Shown piece after piece: positions 7,301-15,133 of a stretch of DNA of 18,166 bases (its first letter is position 1; the number at the start of each line of letters is the position of its first letter). The notes below the pieces were generated by a model. That model saw only the letters and a list, made by a program, of their open reading frames with translations, was not told the DNA's origin and made no database searches. Origin of the DNA: Peptacetobacter sp900539645 (lineage in GTDB: Bacteria; Bacillota; Clostridia; Peptostreptococcales; Peptostreptococcaceae); NCBI RefSeq assembly GCF_047807365.1, contig NZ_JBLOUI010000046.1:1-18166 (forward strand), read 5' to 3'. A program made the position numbers and the translations under genes.

Positions 7301-8491
7301 TTATCTATTTTCAAAAGCTACTTTTATTCTATTCATACATTCTTCTACTATTGATCTTGGACAAGCTATATTTATTCTTTCAAATCCGCTTCCTTCTTCT
7401 CCAAACATAGTTCCTTCGTCGAATATTAAGCCAGCTTCTTCAAACATTATTGTTTCTAATTCTTCTGCAGTTAATCCATATTCATTGAAATCAAGCCATA
7501 CTAGATAAGTTCCTTCTATTGGTATCATTTTAACTTTTGGAAGATTTTCTTCTACAAAGTTCTTTATGTATTCAACAGTTCCATCTAAGTATTCGTTTAA
7601 TTCATCTAGCCAATCTTCACTTTCATTGTATGCAGCTATTATAGCTTCTATAGCGAAAGGATTTGGTCCACTCTGTGCTCCACTTCTTGAAACTTCTACA
7701 TTCCAAGCATTTCTAAGTTCTGGAGTGTTTATTATTATATTAGACATCTGCATTCCTGCTAAGTTGAATGTCTTACTTGGAGCTAAACAAGTAACTATAT
7801 GTTCTTTATATTCTGGGCATAATTTCTGTAGGTTTATATGTTTATATCCTTTTCTTATTAAGTCATTGTGTATTTCATCAGCTATTATGAATACATTGTG
7901 TTTTTTACATATTTCAACAACTTTTTTGAGTTCTTCTTCAGTCCATACTCTACCTATTGGGTTATGAGGTGAACAAAGTATCATAACTTTATTATTAGGA
8001 TCTGCTGCTTTTTCTTCTAAATCAGCAAAATCCATTGTATATTTTCCATCTTTATATATTAATGGGTTATTTACTACTTTTCTGTTATTTTCTTTTATTT
8101 TATTTGTGAATGGATAGTAAACTGGTCTTTGTATTATTACACCGTTATTTTCTTCTGTTAATAATCTTAATAATATAGATATTGCTGGAACTACACCACC
8201 ACTAAACATTATTGATTCTCTGTCTAATTCCCAGTCAAATCTTCTTTTGTACCATCCTAATATTGCATCGTAGAATCTCTCTACTTCTCTAGTACTGTAT
8301 CCAAATACTTTTCTGTCTACAACTTTGTGTACTGATTCTAGTATAGGTGCTGCTACTTCAAAATCCATATCAGCTACCCACATTGGTAAAGCTCCTTCTT
8401 TTGCTCTAGGAAATGATTTATCTAAGTTATCCCATTTTATACAGTTTGTATTTCTTCTTTCTACATAAGCATCAAAATTATATTTGCCCAT
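7301..8491 (-). CDS. patB: MalY/PatB-type PLP-dependent C-S lyase (cystathionine beta-lyase)
   Basis: A 396-residue fold-type I PLP enzyme of the MalY/PatB subgroup, which cleaves C-S bonds in cystathionine, cystine or cysteine to give pyruvate, ammonia and a thiol or H2S. Seen: the N-terminal WVADMDFE, SPHNPIGR (Asn177), ADEIHNDL (Asp205, PLP ring nitrogen), and SKTFNLAG with the PLP lysine Lys240. Length is normal for the family. It uses ATG with GGGGAG 8 nt upstream. It is the last gene behind a polar amino acid importer in the same direction, with a hairpin between, which suggests it degrades the sulfur amino acid the importer brings in. The alternative is a plain aminotransferase annotation, less specific. 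Confidence 0.9.
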   Translation of the reverse strand: MGKYNFDAYVERRNTNCIKWDNLDKSFPRAKEGALPMWVADMDFEVAAPILESVHKVVDRKVFGYSTREVERFYDAILGWYKRRFDWELDRESIMFSGGVVPAISILLRLLTEENNGVIIQRPVYYPFTNKIKENNRKVVNNPLIYKDGKYTMDFADLEEKAADPNNKVMILCSPHNPIGRVWTEEELKKVVEICKKHNVFIIADEIHNDLIRKGYKHINLQKLCPEYKEHIVTCLAPSKTFNLAGMQMSNIIINTPELRNAWNVEVSRSGAQSGPNPFAIEAIIAAYNESEDWLDELNEYLDGTVEYIKNFVEENLPKVKMIPIEGTYLVWLDFNEYGLTAEELETIMFEEAGLIFDEGTMFGEEGSGFERINIACPRSIVEECMNRIKVAFENR

Positions 8492-8527
8492 TTTTTCATC
8501 TCCCCAATTTTTGATTTTATTAATAAA

Positions 8528-8570
8528 AGGGATTACTACATTAATTATAAAATTTTATGTAACAATCCCT
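8528..8570 (-). terminator. Hairpin between transporter ATPase and lyase genes, possibly a leaky terminator
   Basis: AGGGATTACTACAT (8528-8541) and ATGTAACAATCCCT (8557-8570) form a 14-bp stem with two G-U type positions. The following minus-strand T tract is short (TTTTATT), so termination may be partial. No clear promoter was seen between this hairpin and the lyase start at 8491, so the lyase probably depends on read-through. Confidence 0.5.
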
Positions 8571-8603
8571 AATTATTATTATATTTTAATTTATTATTTA
8601 TAT

Positions 8604-9341
8604 CTACTCTGAAATTATCTGCGCTAAGAATTTCTTTGTTCTATCCTTTTGAGGATTAACTATAACCTCTTCCGCAGTTCCTTCTTCGACAATTTCTCCA
8701 CCACTCATGAATATCACATGGTTAGAAACATCTCTAGCAAATCTCATCTCATGAGTTACTACAATCATTGTAACTTTCTGTTCAGCTAATTCTCTCATTA
8801 TATTTAAAACTTCTTGTACTAGTTCTGGATCCAGAGCTGATGTTGGTTCATCAAAAAGTATAACTTCTGGATTTATAGCAAGAGCTCTTGCTATACCAAC
8901 CCTCTGCTGCTGTCCTCCTGATAAAGTAGATGGATACGCATCTTTTTTATCATACATTCCGACCTGTTTTAAACATTTAGATGCTATTTCTTCAGCTTCT
9001 TCTTTTGATTTTTTCTGAACTATAATTAAACCTTCCATTACATTTTGTAGTACAGTCTTATTTTTAAATAAGTTATACTGCTGGAATACCATACTTGTAT
9101 ATTTTCTAAGTTGATGAATTTCTGCTTTTGTTATATGTTCAAAATTTGTACTAAAATCACCTATCTGTATTTCTCCACTATCTGGCTTTTCAAGATAGTT
9201 AATACATCTTAATAGAGTAGATTTTCCTGTTCCTGATGGCCCTATTATAGCTACAACATCTCCCTGATTTACCTCTAAGGAAATATTATTTAATACTTTA
9301 TTAGAACCAAAACTTTTTGATAAATTTTTTATTTTTAACAT
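8604..9341 (-). CDS. ABC transporter ATPase, polar amino acid/cystine (GlnQ/TcyC type)
   Basis: A 245-residue cytoplasmic ATPase that powers amino acid import with the permease and binding protein just upstream. Walker A GPSGTGKS (34-41), Q-loop in VFQQYN, signature LSGGQQQR (140-147), Walker B ILFDEPTSALD (161-171) and the switch His in VVTHEM are intact. Its start lies 1 bp after the permease stop, with GGGAG inside the permease end, so the two are translationally coupled. The subgroup fits polar amino acid uptake; cystine is inferred from the linked C-S lyase. Confidence 0.93.
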   Translation of the reverse strand: MLKIKNLSKSFGSNKVLNNISLEVNQGDVVAIIGPSGTGKSTLLRCINYLEKPDSGEIQIGDFSTNFEHITKAEIHQLRKYTSMVFQQYNLFKNKTVLQNVMEGLIIVQKKSKEEAEEIASKCLKQVGMYDKKDAYPSTLSGGQQQRVGIARALAINPEVILFDEPTSALDPELVQEVLNIMRELAEQKVTMIVVTHEMRFARDVSNHVIFMSGGEIVEEGTAEEVIVNPQKDRTKKFLAQIISE

Positions 9342-9342
9342 A

Positions 9343-10017
9343 TTACTTAACTCCCATAGATTTATTAATACGTTGTTCCAATAATTTTTGACCTTTTGTT
9401 AATAATGCTATAACAACCCAATAAACGATTAGTACCGCTGCATAAGCTTCCATAACTCTAAAGTTTTTAGAAGAAATTAATTTAGCTTCTGACATTAATT
9501 CAATTACACCTATTGTAAATCCTAGTGAAGATCCCTTAATCAAACTTATAAATGAGTTTGATAATCCTGGAAGTGCAACTCTAAATGCCTGAGGAATTAC
9601 TATTCTTCTCATAACCTGAAGCTCTGTCATACCAATACTTAAACCAGCTTCTCTCTGTCCTTTATCTATTGAACTTAAAGCACCTCTTATGGTTTCAGAC
9701 ATAAATGCCGCTTCATTCATCGACATTACTATAATAAGTGCTGTTATTGGTTCCATTTCACTTAAAAAACTTACAAATGGCGTTATTGCAAAATAAAAGA
9801 AGAACAACTGTGATAACATAGGAGTGCTTCTAAAAAACGATACATATATAGCAACAACTTTATTTAATACTGGCACTTTATATTCAACTATCAATGCCAA
9901 TATTACCGCTAATATTAATGATATAACTAATGATATTGCCGCTATAAAAAGAGTAACCTTTATAAACGGTAATATTTCAAAAAGCGTTTCTTGAAAAATA
10001 TCAAATCTAAAATTCAT
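9343..10017 (-). CDS. ABC transporter permease, polar amino acid/cystine (TcyB/HisM type)
   Basis: A 224-residue inner-membrane permease with about five membrane segments. Hallmarks of the HisMQ/GlnP family are YVSFFRSTPMLSQLFFFYF and the ATPase-contact loop EAAFMSETIRGALSSIDKGQREA. The ATG has only AAGGAA at 13 nt and an in-frame stop lies just upstream, so no longer form is possible. A strong hairpin at 10052-10089 separates it from the binding-protein gene and probably lowers its expression relative to that gene. Confidence 0.92.
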   Translation of the reverse strand: MNFRFDIFQETLFEILPFIKVTLFIAAISLVISLILAVILALIVEYKVPVLNKVVAIYVSFFRSTPMLSQLFFFYFAITPFVSFLSEMEPITALIIVMSMNEAAFMSETIRGALSSIDKGQREAGLSIGMTELQVMRRIVIPQAFRVALPGLSNSFISLIKGSSLGFTIGVIELMSEAKLISSKNFRVMEAYAAVLIVYWVVIALLTKGQKLLEQRINKSMGVK

Positions 10018-10051
10018 TTTTAGTTTTTACTTCCTTTTTAATTATTTTATC

Positions 10052-10089
10052 AAAAATACTGCTGAAACAATATTTCCAGCAGTATTTTT
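10052..10089 (-). terminator. Intra-operon terminator/attenuator after the binding-protein gene
   Basis: AAAAATACTGCTG (10052-10064) and CAGCAGTATTTTT (10077-10089) make a perfect 13-bp stem that carries its own A and T tracts. It lies between the binding-protein stop (10106) and the permease start (10017). Such hairpins are commonly used to make more binding protein than permease and to protect the upstream mRNA end. Confidence 0.75.
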
Positions 10090-10105
10090 ATTTATTATAA
10101 TATTT

Positions 10106-10927
10106 TTATTTATTCATTACAGATTCTGATATATCCATACCAAAATATTCATTATATAGGTTAGTTAAGAATCCATCTTCTTTCATTGATTTTAATGCTT
10201 CATTAAATTTATTGTATAATTCTTCATCACAATCTTTTAAGAATGGATACGCATTATTTTCTTCGTATAAGTTTTCTCCAACCTGTTTAAGATTTAAACC
10301 ACCTTCTTCTATCATTCTATCAAATGATAAAACTGGATATGAATGTGCATCTGCTTTATTCTGATTTACAACAAGTCCTCTTTGTTCTTCTGTTATAACT
10401 ACTTCTATTTCATCATTAGGATCATTTTTTTCTTTGTATTCTTCTATAAATTCTTTTTCAAATCCTGCTGGCTGACAAGCAAATCTTTTACCTTTTAAAT
10501 CTTCAACAGAGTTTATTGAATCATCATCTGCTCTTACTGATAATTTATATGGATTGTATGCATATATTTCTGAGAATTTATATTTTTCTTCTCTTGCCGG
10601 AGTAACACTTATCTGCTGAGCAACTGTGTCAACTTTTCCTGCATCTAATAGTCCAAACATACCATCAAATGATGCTACTTCAAATTGTATTTCATAGTCT
10701 CCCATTCTTTTTGCTACTTCTTTTAAGATGTCAACATCTACACCTACTATCTCTTCTCCTTCTTTATAACACCAAGGATTGTAAGTTGCTGTTACACCTA
10801 CTCTTAATACTTTCTTTGTTTCTGGTTCTTTTGCTTCTTCTTTTTTAGCTTCATTTGAACTACAGCCAACCATTGAGAACACTGTAGTACATGCTAATAC
10901 TAATGCTAATAATTTTTTCTTGAACAT
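10106..10927 (-). CDS. Amino acid ABC transporter substrate-binding lipoprotein (probably cystine)
   Basis: A 273-residue family 3 extracellular solute-binding protein. Residues 1-22 are a lipoprotein signal: Lys-rich start, hydrophobic core, lipobox SMVGC with lipidated Cys22. The mature part starts with a charged linker (KKEEAKEPETKK), then LRVGVTATYNPWCY, VGVDVDILKEVAKRMG and QQISVTPAREEKYKFS, which is close to the NQITITPER block of cystine-binding proteins. It is first in a run with permease, ATPase and C-S lyase. Cystine is the best guess for ligand from this context and motif; other polar amino acids are possible. Confidence 0.9.
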   Translation of the reverse strand: MFKKKLLALVLACTTVFSMVGCSSNEAKKEEAKEPETKKVLRVGVTATYNPWCYKEGEEIVGVDVDILKEVAKRMGDYEIQFEVASFDGMFGLLDAGKVDTVAQQISVTPAREEKYKFSEIYAYNPYKLSVRADDDSINSVEDLKGKRFACQPAGFEKEFIEEYKEKNDPNDEIEVVITEEQRGLVVNQNKADAHSYPVLSFDRMIEEGGLNLKQVGENLYEENNAYPFLKDCDEELYNKFNEALKSMKEDGFLTNLYNEYFGMDISESVMNK

Positions 10928-10974
10928 TTTTATTCCTCCCTACTTGATAAATTTTGTTCATTTTTTATTATTTT

Positions 10975-11003
10975 TTAAAAAAATAGCATATTTTTATGCT
11001 ATT
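10975..11003 (-). terminator. Hairpin with T tract in the leader of the transporter operon
   Basis: On the minus strand AATAGCATA (11003-10995) pairs with TATGCTATT (10990-10982), followed by seven or eight T. It lies 55 bp before the binding-protein start. Either it backs up the terminator at 11021-11061, or, if the promoter at 11011-11039 is real, it sits at the very 5' end of the operon mRNA. Confidence 0.6.
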
Positions 11004-11010
11004 ACCTTAA

Positions 11011-11039
11011 ATAATACATTAAAAAAAATGGCATAGCAA
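11011..11039 (-). promoter_or_regulatory. Possible promoter of the transporter-lyase operon
   Basis: Minus-strand TTGCTA (11039-11034), 17-bp spacer, TATTAT (11016-11011). The -35 and spacer overlap the upstream gene's terminator, and the start would fall just inside the next hairpin (10975-11003). It is the best-spaced promoter match found before the operon, but the spacer is a poly-T tract and the match is modest. No CymR-like or S-box site was recognised. Confidence 0.35.
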
Positions 11040-11061
11040 AAAGTTTTTTTCTATACCATTT
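11021..11061 (-). terminator. Terminator after the 365-residue unknown gene
   Basis: AAATGGCATAG (11026-11036) and CTATACCATTT (11051-11061) form an 11-bp stem with one G-U type pair; on the minus strand eight T follow (11028-11021). It closes the gene that stops at 11127. A further short dyad, TATAACAA...TTGTTATA (11083-11102), lies between the stop codon and this terminator and has no T tract on the minus strand. Confidence 0.75.
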
Positions 11062-11126
11062 ATTATATTTATATCTTTTTTCTATAACAATGAATTGTTA
11101 TACTATTTTATTCTAACAACTAAACT

Positions 11127-12224
11127 TTATTCCTCATCTAAAAAATCATAGAAATCATCATTACCAGACTCAACAAAATCATACAGCGCATTCTGTTCAA
11201 AGAACATCGAATCCTGATACTCTAACCCCTTATAATTCACCTTCAACAGACCATTAATATAATTTCTATCTCTCTCAGAATAAGTCCCAACAAAGAACAT
11301 CCCATCTAAATAATAATAAATCGCCTTAATATCATTATTTATAACATAAGACTTCTGCTTAACATGGTCGTTATTAAAATTAAATCTAGTAAAGAATACC
11401 GCATCCTCATCCATATCACTTCTAAGAACAAACGGATTATCTTCATAGAACTTTTCTACAAACTCTTCTCCATCTTCAACCGTATAAATATCTACAAACT
11501 CTTCCTTAGAAATCTCGTCAAACACCTCAAAATCATACATAGGCTCAGACTCAGAAACAACCATAGAATTTAACTTAAATCCTTTTTCATTTTTCTCAAT
11601 ACTAAGTGCAACTTTACAGAAATAATATCCATCATTGTCTTCGTAAATAGTTTCAACAACATATTTTCCATTTCCTCTTGATGTTACATCTGTTTTTAAA
11701 AGTGCACCATTTATATTTGTTATGTGCATACTTCCTATTTCTTCGCTCTCAGAATAGTATGTAAGTGCTTCTCTATCCCAAGCAACTAATCTCATAACCA
11801 TGTAGTTTACAAACTCTATCTCTTCCTTTACTTCTTTACATATCTTTGGATATAAGTCGTATATATTTAAATCGCTTTTAAAATCGTTGATTATATCTAT
11901 ATAATCCTCAACTTCTCCTGCAAGCTCTTTTCCGTATCTTATATTTCTACTCCCAAAATGCTGTATTAAAAACTTAGCCTCTTCCTCAGAAATTTCTATT
12001 CTATCTGATCCAAGACCCCCCATAAGTCTTTCTTCTTCCATATATGCTTTTTTCTCTGATGGGTTTATTAGTTTTACATAGTCACAAAGTCCTAATCCCT
12101 CAGAGTCTAAAAGGAAATACTGTTTTATATTATCTCCATTTTCATCTGTACTATCTATTATCATTCCCATACTTCCCATAAGTCTAGATTGTGTTATTTT
12201 TGCAAAATTAAACTTTAATTCCAT
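11127..12224 (-). CDS. Conserved-looking acidic protein of unknown function
   Basis: A 365-residue soluble, strongly acidic protein that I do not recognise. It has no signal peptide, membrane segment or known catalytic motif. Visible features: an N-terminal beta-rich part (FNFAKITQSRLMGSMGMII), a Gly-rich turn (ERLMGGLGSDRIE) followed by SEEEAKFLIQHFG, a helical middle (GEVEDYIDIINDF) and aromatic beta-rich segments later (DGYYFCKVALSIE; AIYYYLDGMFFVGTYSERDRN), ending in a D/E/F-rich tail. GAGGAG precedes the ATG. It is transcribed alone, divergent from the HAD phosphatase gene with 128 bp between the start codons, and terminates at 11021-11061. Coding is credible: long uninterrupted frame, good ribosome binding site, normal codon use. 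Confidence 0.8.
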   Translation of the reverse strand: MELKFNFAKITQSRLMGSMGMIIDSTDENGDNIKQYFLLDSEGLGLCDYVKLINPSEKKAYMEEERLMGGLGSDRIEISEEEAKFLIQHFGSRNIRYGKELAGEVEDYIDIINDFKSDLNIYDLYPKICKEVKEEIEFVNYMVMRLVAWDREALTYYSESEEIGSMHITNINGALLKTDVTSRGNGKYVVETIYEDNDGYYFCKVALSIEKNEKGFKLNSMVVSESEPMYDFEVFDEISKEEFVDIYTVEDGEEFVEKFYEDNPFVLRSDMDEDAVFFTRFNFNNDHVKQKSYVINNDIKAIYYYLDGMFFVGTYSERDRNYINGLLKVNYKGLEYQDSMFFEQNALYDFVESGNDDFYDFLDEE

Positions 12225-12352
12225 AATCTATCTCCTCTCAAATTATTTCTCTTATTTACATATTTATATATTAACACAAATTTTTCTGTACTATTTGAAT
12301 TATTTGCTGTATACTAGTAGAAATATATATCAGAAGATTGGGGGTAATGCTT

Positions 12353-13096
12353 ATGAAGAAAATAGCAGCATTTTTCGATATTGACGGAACTCTGTACAGA
12401 GATTCACTTATGGTAGAACATTTTAAAAAGCTAATAAAATATGAAATTATAGATGAAAAAACTTGGATTGATCATGCTAGAGGAACTTTTTTGAACTGGG
12501 ATAAAAGACAGGGAAACTATGACGACTATCTTTTAGAAGTTTGTAATTTATATGTAGATTCGCTGACTGGAGTCGATTGGAGAAGTATTGATTTTGCAGC
12601 AGACCAGGTTATAAAGACTAAGGCTGACAGAGTTTATAAGTACACACGCTCTCAAATTGAAAGACATTTAAAAAATGGTGATATAGTAATATTTATATCT
12701 GGAAGTCCTGACTTCCTAGTTAAAAAGATGGCTGAAAAGTATAATGTTACAGATTATTTAGGAAGTAAATATATAATGGAGGATGGTAAATTCTCTGGTA
12801 AATTAGTTCCTATGTGGGATTCTGAAAGTAAAAATAAAGCAATAAATGAGCTAATTGAAAAATACGATATAGATTTAGATGAGTCTTTCGCTTATGGCGA
12901 TACAAATGGAGATATAAATATGCTTAGAAAAGTTGGGCATCCTGTTGCGATAAACCCTACAAATGAGCTTTTATCTAAGTTGAGGGAAGATCCTGTGCTT
13001 AAAGAAAAAGCGGATATAATAGTTGAAAGAAAGGATATACTTTATAAGCTAAAACCTGATGTTCAGGTTCTATCTTATGATGATTTATCAGATTAA
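12353..13096 (+). CDS. HAD-IB family (SerB-like) phosphatase
   Basis: A 247-residue HAD hydrolase of subfamily IB, probably a phosphomonoesterase. Motif I is FFDIDGTLYRD with nucleophile Asp9 and general acid Asp11. Motif II is FISGSPDF, motif III the Lys in SESKNKAINEL, and motif IV YGDTNGDINML. An alpha-helical cap lies between motifs I and II, as in subclass I. Substrate is unknown; phosphoserine or phospholipid-type substrates occur in this group. I start it at ATG 12353 (MKKIAAFF): GGGGG at 12340-12344 lies 8 nt upstream, while an in-frame TTG at 12338 overlaps that ribosome binding site and is not credible. Monocistronic, ending at the terminator at 13117. Confidence 0.92.
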   Translation: MKKIAAFFDIDGTLYRDSLMVEHFKKLIKYEIIDEKTWIDHARGTFLNWDKRQGNYDDYLLEVCNLYVDSLTGVDWRSIDFAADQVIKTKADRVYKYTRSQIERHLKNGDIVIFISGSPDFLVKKMAEKYNVTDYLGSKYIMEDGKFSGKLVPMWDSESKNKAINELIEKYDIDLDESFAYGDTNGDINMLRKVGHPVAINPTNELLSKLREDPVLKEKADIIVERKDILYKLKPDVQVLSYDDLSD

Positions 13097-13116
13097 CAAA
13101 CAAATATTTTAAATAT

Positions 13117-13148
13117 AAAAAGTGCTGCCATAACGACAGCACTTTTTT
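13117..13148. terminator. Bidirectional terminator
   Basis: AAAAAGTGCTG (13117-13127) and CAGCACTTTTT (13137-13147) form a perfect 11-bp stem with A and T tracts, serving the plus-strand HAD gene and the minus-strand membrane protein gene. The stop codon of the latter (13147-13149) overlaps the stem, so its ribosomes may affect hairpin formation. Confidence 0.88.
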
Positions 13149-13656
13149 AGTCTAAGTATTTACTTATATTTTTTCTCAACTTATTTTCGTACATTCTTAT
13201 AAACTGGCTATAGAATAAATCGTAAATTAAAAACGTTGCATTTAATCCTACAAATAGCACAGACATATACTGTACCTCTGTTAAAAAGCTCTTTAGCACA
13301 AAATACATTATAGCAAACACGATATTTGCAAATACAAGCTTGATACAATATTCTGTACCCCTAGACCTTCCCCTCTCAATAAGAGATTTTACAAGTCCAT
13401 AAAGTGCAAATGATATCGCATATATAAACCATTGTACTTTATTTCCTATTATCATAAATGACAAAAGTATAGATGCAAATGTAAAAATTGTACCTGTCTT
13501 TTCTCCAAATTCAATAATAATTATTGAAGATATAAATGATGCTAGCACCATAAAGAAAATTGTATTCATTGGAACAAAGTTTATCAGCATAAAGAATATT
13601 GCCTCTAATGCTAATAATATTCCTCCAAAAGCCATTTTTTTACTTACATTATCCAT
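13147..13656 (-). CDS. Small integral membrane protein, ECF S-component-like
   Basis: A 169-residue protein with five to six membrane segments and a basic C-terminus (YENKLRKNISKYLD). The start, KKMAFGGILLALEAIFFMLINFVPM, resembles the basic-then-hydrophobic first helix of ECF transporter S-components, and the size fits, but the diagnostic Ala-rich motif is not clear. I assign it only as a membrane protein. It is the last gene of a three-gene minus-strand set, 36 bp after the Cys-tail gene, and ends at the terminator at 13117. Confidence 0.8.
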   Translation of the reverse strand: MDNVSKKMAFGGILLALEAIFFMLINFVPMNTIFFMVLASFISSIIIIEFGEKTGTIFTFASILLSFMIIGNKVQWFIYAISFALYGLVKSLIERGRSRGTEYCIKLVFANIVFAIMYFVLKSFLTEVQYMSVLFVGLNATFLIYDLFYSQFIRMYENKLRKNISKYLD

Positions 13657-13692
13657 ATTAAAACTTCCATTTCAATTTTAAATTTCAACAAA

Positions 13693-14115
13693 TTAACAAC
13701 AGCTTATAAAATCTCCACCCATACATTCACAGCATGAGTCTAAGCACCATAACTGGCAACAAGTATCTGCACAATCGTCTCCACAGCAACAGCAGCAACA
13801 TGGACAGCATCCACTTGAGTCGTATCTTCTACTTTCATTGTAGTATCTTGCTCTATCATCGTAGTTATTCCTATATGAGCTAAACTGATTATATGCTTCA
13901 TCATATTCTTTATTTTCTGGCTCCATAAATCTTGCTCTTTTTATATAATCTTCGCCCTCTTCATATCTACCCATTTTCATTGCAGCAGTTCCAGTTAGGA
14001 AGAACCACTCAGCATTTCTATCACTTGAAACTACTTCTTTAAGCATTCTATATGCGTCTGCAAATCTTCTATTTGCAATTAAATTTCTAGCCTCGATATA
14101 AACATTTCTATTCAT
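13693..14115 (-). CDS. TPR-like protein with a 17-cysteine C-terminal tail
   Basis: A 140-residue protein. The first 75 residues are TPR-like helices: EARNLIANRRFADAYRMLKEV, then AEWFFLTGTAAMKMGRYEEG and RARFMEPENKEY. A Tyr/Arg/Asn-rich linker follows. The last 39 residues hold 17 Cys, including a run CCPCCCCCC, then DTCC, LDSCCECMGGD and a terminal SCC. In many Clostridia the same TPR plus Cys tail is joined to an N-terminal J domain (DnaJ); here the J domain is absent. Function is unknown; metal or Fe-S binding is possible. I chose ATG 14115 because GGAG lies 5 nt upstream; ATG 14130 and GTG 14139 are possible, with poorer spacing. It lies 66 bp after the DUF5685 gene, in one operon. Confidence 0.85.
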   Translation of the reverse strand: MNRNVYIEARNLIANRRFADAYRMLKEVVSSDRNAEWFFLTGTAAMKMGRYEEGEDYIKRARFMEPENKEYDEAYNQFSSYRNNYDDRARYYNESRRYDSSGCCPCCCCCCGDDCADTCCQLWCLDSCCECMGGDFISCC

Positions 14116-14181
14116 TGCTTCTCCGTACATAATATTCACTTTCCTTTCACTAGTTTTGTATATTTTAATAAATCTTATTGC

Positions 14182-15039
14182 TTAATTTATATGGCTTACA
14201 TCGCCATTTTTATCTTTTCCATCTCCATATAATATGTTCTTATATCTCAAGTATACACCAGAATATATTATATTTTCAATTATACCGACATTTCTCTTAA
14301 CTTTAAGCATATCTATATTTCTACCAAGCATTCCAAGACTCATAGAAATTATTCGCTCTACTTTCTTCTTTAGTTCATCGCTCTTTGGCTCATATCCTTT
14401 AAAAGGATTATATCTTCCTTTTTGAATATCTTCCTCCAAATCCTCATACGCATCTAAAACGTAGATATATTTTCCCATGTTAAATCCTATTTCTCTAAGT
14501 CTATCTTCAAACTCGTCTTTCTTGTATGCAAATATTTCTCCCATTAGATTTCCAAATGTATTTGAAACATCATCTAAATCTGTTGATTCTTCTTTTTCTA
14601 ATTTTTCAAGCTCAGCTAAACATTCTTTTATATATTCGGCTTTTTCTCTGTATTTATCATACGCTTCTTTAAGGCTTCCTTTATAGACATTATACGCCAA
14701 CTTATCCTTAATTCCACCATCGTCTTTTACATTGTCCTCTAATTTGAAATGAGTTAAAAGAACATTCATAGCGGCTGCGTATTCAGTTATTTCATTTACT
14801 TGTACCTTTTTCTTTTTTATAGGATTTGCTATACACACTTCTTCTGTTACTTTTGATTCTGGATTGTACACCGCAGATAAAAGCACTATCAGAAATGTTA
14901 TGTCGTAGTTTAGAGAAAATCGAGATATCTGTCCATGATTTCTCTTTAGAGTTTTACAAAGCCCACAGTAGTAGCTTTTGTAATGCTCGTATTCTCTAAA
15001 TGTCAAATCCATTTTATTTATTTTTACATATCCAAACAT
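14182..15039 (-). CDS. DUF5685 family protein
   Basis: A 285-residue, mostly helical, probably cytoplasmic protein. The start MFGYVKINKMDLTFREYEHYKSYYCGLCKTL is typical of DUF5685, with Cys25-x2-Cys28 and a later RFSLNYDITFL. A Lys-rich loop (PIKKKKVQ), a charged coiled region (about 110-155) and FGNLMGEIF follow. Near residue 196 comes D-A-Y-E-D-L-E-E-D-I-Q-K-G-R-Y-N-P, which resembles the second Asp motif (DxxEDxxxGR) of squalene/phytoene synthases. The family has no assigned function that I know of. GAGGA precedes the ATG. It is the first gene of the set with the Cys-tail TPR protein and a membrane protein. Confidence 0.88.
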   Translation of the reverse strand: MFGYVKINKMDLTFREYEHYKSYYCGLCKTLKRNHGQISRFSLNYDITFLIVLLSAVYNPESKVTEEVCIANPIKKKKVQVNEITEYAAAMNVLLTHFKLEDNVKDDGGIKDKLAYNVYKGSLKEAYDKYREKAEYIKECLAELEKLEKEESTDLDDVSNTFGNLMGEIFAYKKDEFEDRLREIGFNMGKYIYVLDAYEDLEEDIQKGRYNPFKGYEPKSDELKKKVERIISMSLGMLGRNIDMLKVKRNVGIIENIIYSGVYLRYKNILYGDGKDKNGDVSHIN

Positions 15040-15082
15040 TATTATCCTCTTTTCTTATATATCCATCCAAGTTTGTATGAAT

Positions 15083-15101
15083 ATCTAATACTAAATTAGA
15101 T
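15083..15101. promoter_or_regulatory. Operator-like dyad upstream of the DUF5685 operon
   Basis: ATCTAAT (15083-15089), 5 nt, ATTAGAT (15095-15101), a perfect 7-bp dyad 44 bp before the DUF5685 start and downstream of a TATAAT string at about 15119-15124. It could bind a regulator or be a chance AT-rich dyad. Confidence 0.3.
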
Positions 15102-15133
15102 TCTATTATCTTAATTATATTATACTAATAAAT

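Noticed and set aside
12338..12352. Upstream TTG start for the HAD phosphatase
   Set aside because: It overlaps the GGGGG ribosome binding site; ATG 12353 has correct spacing and begins at the usual MKKIAAFFDIDGT start.
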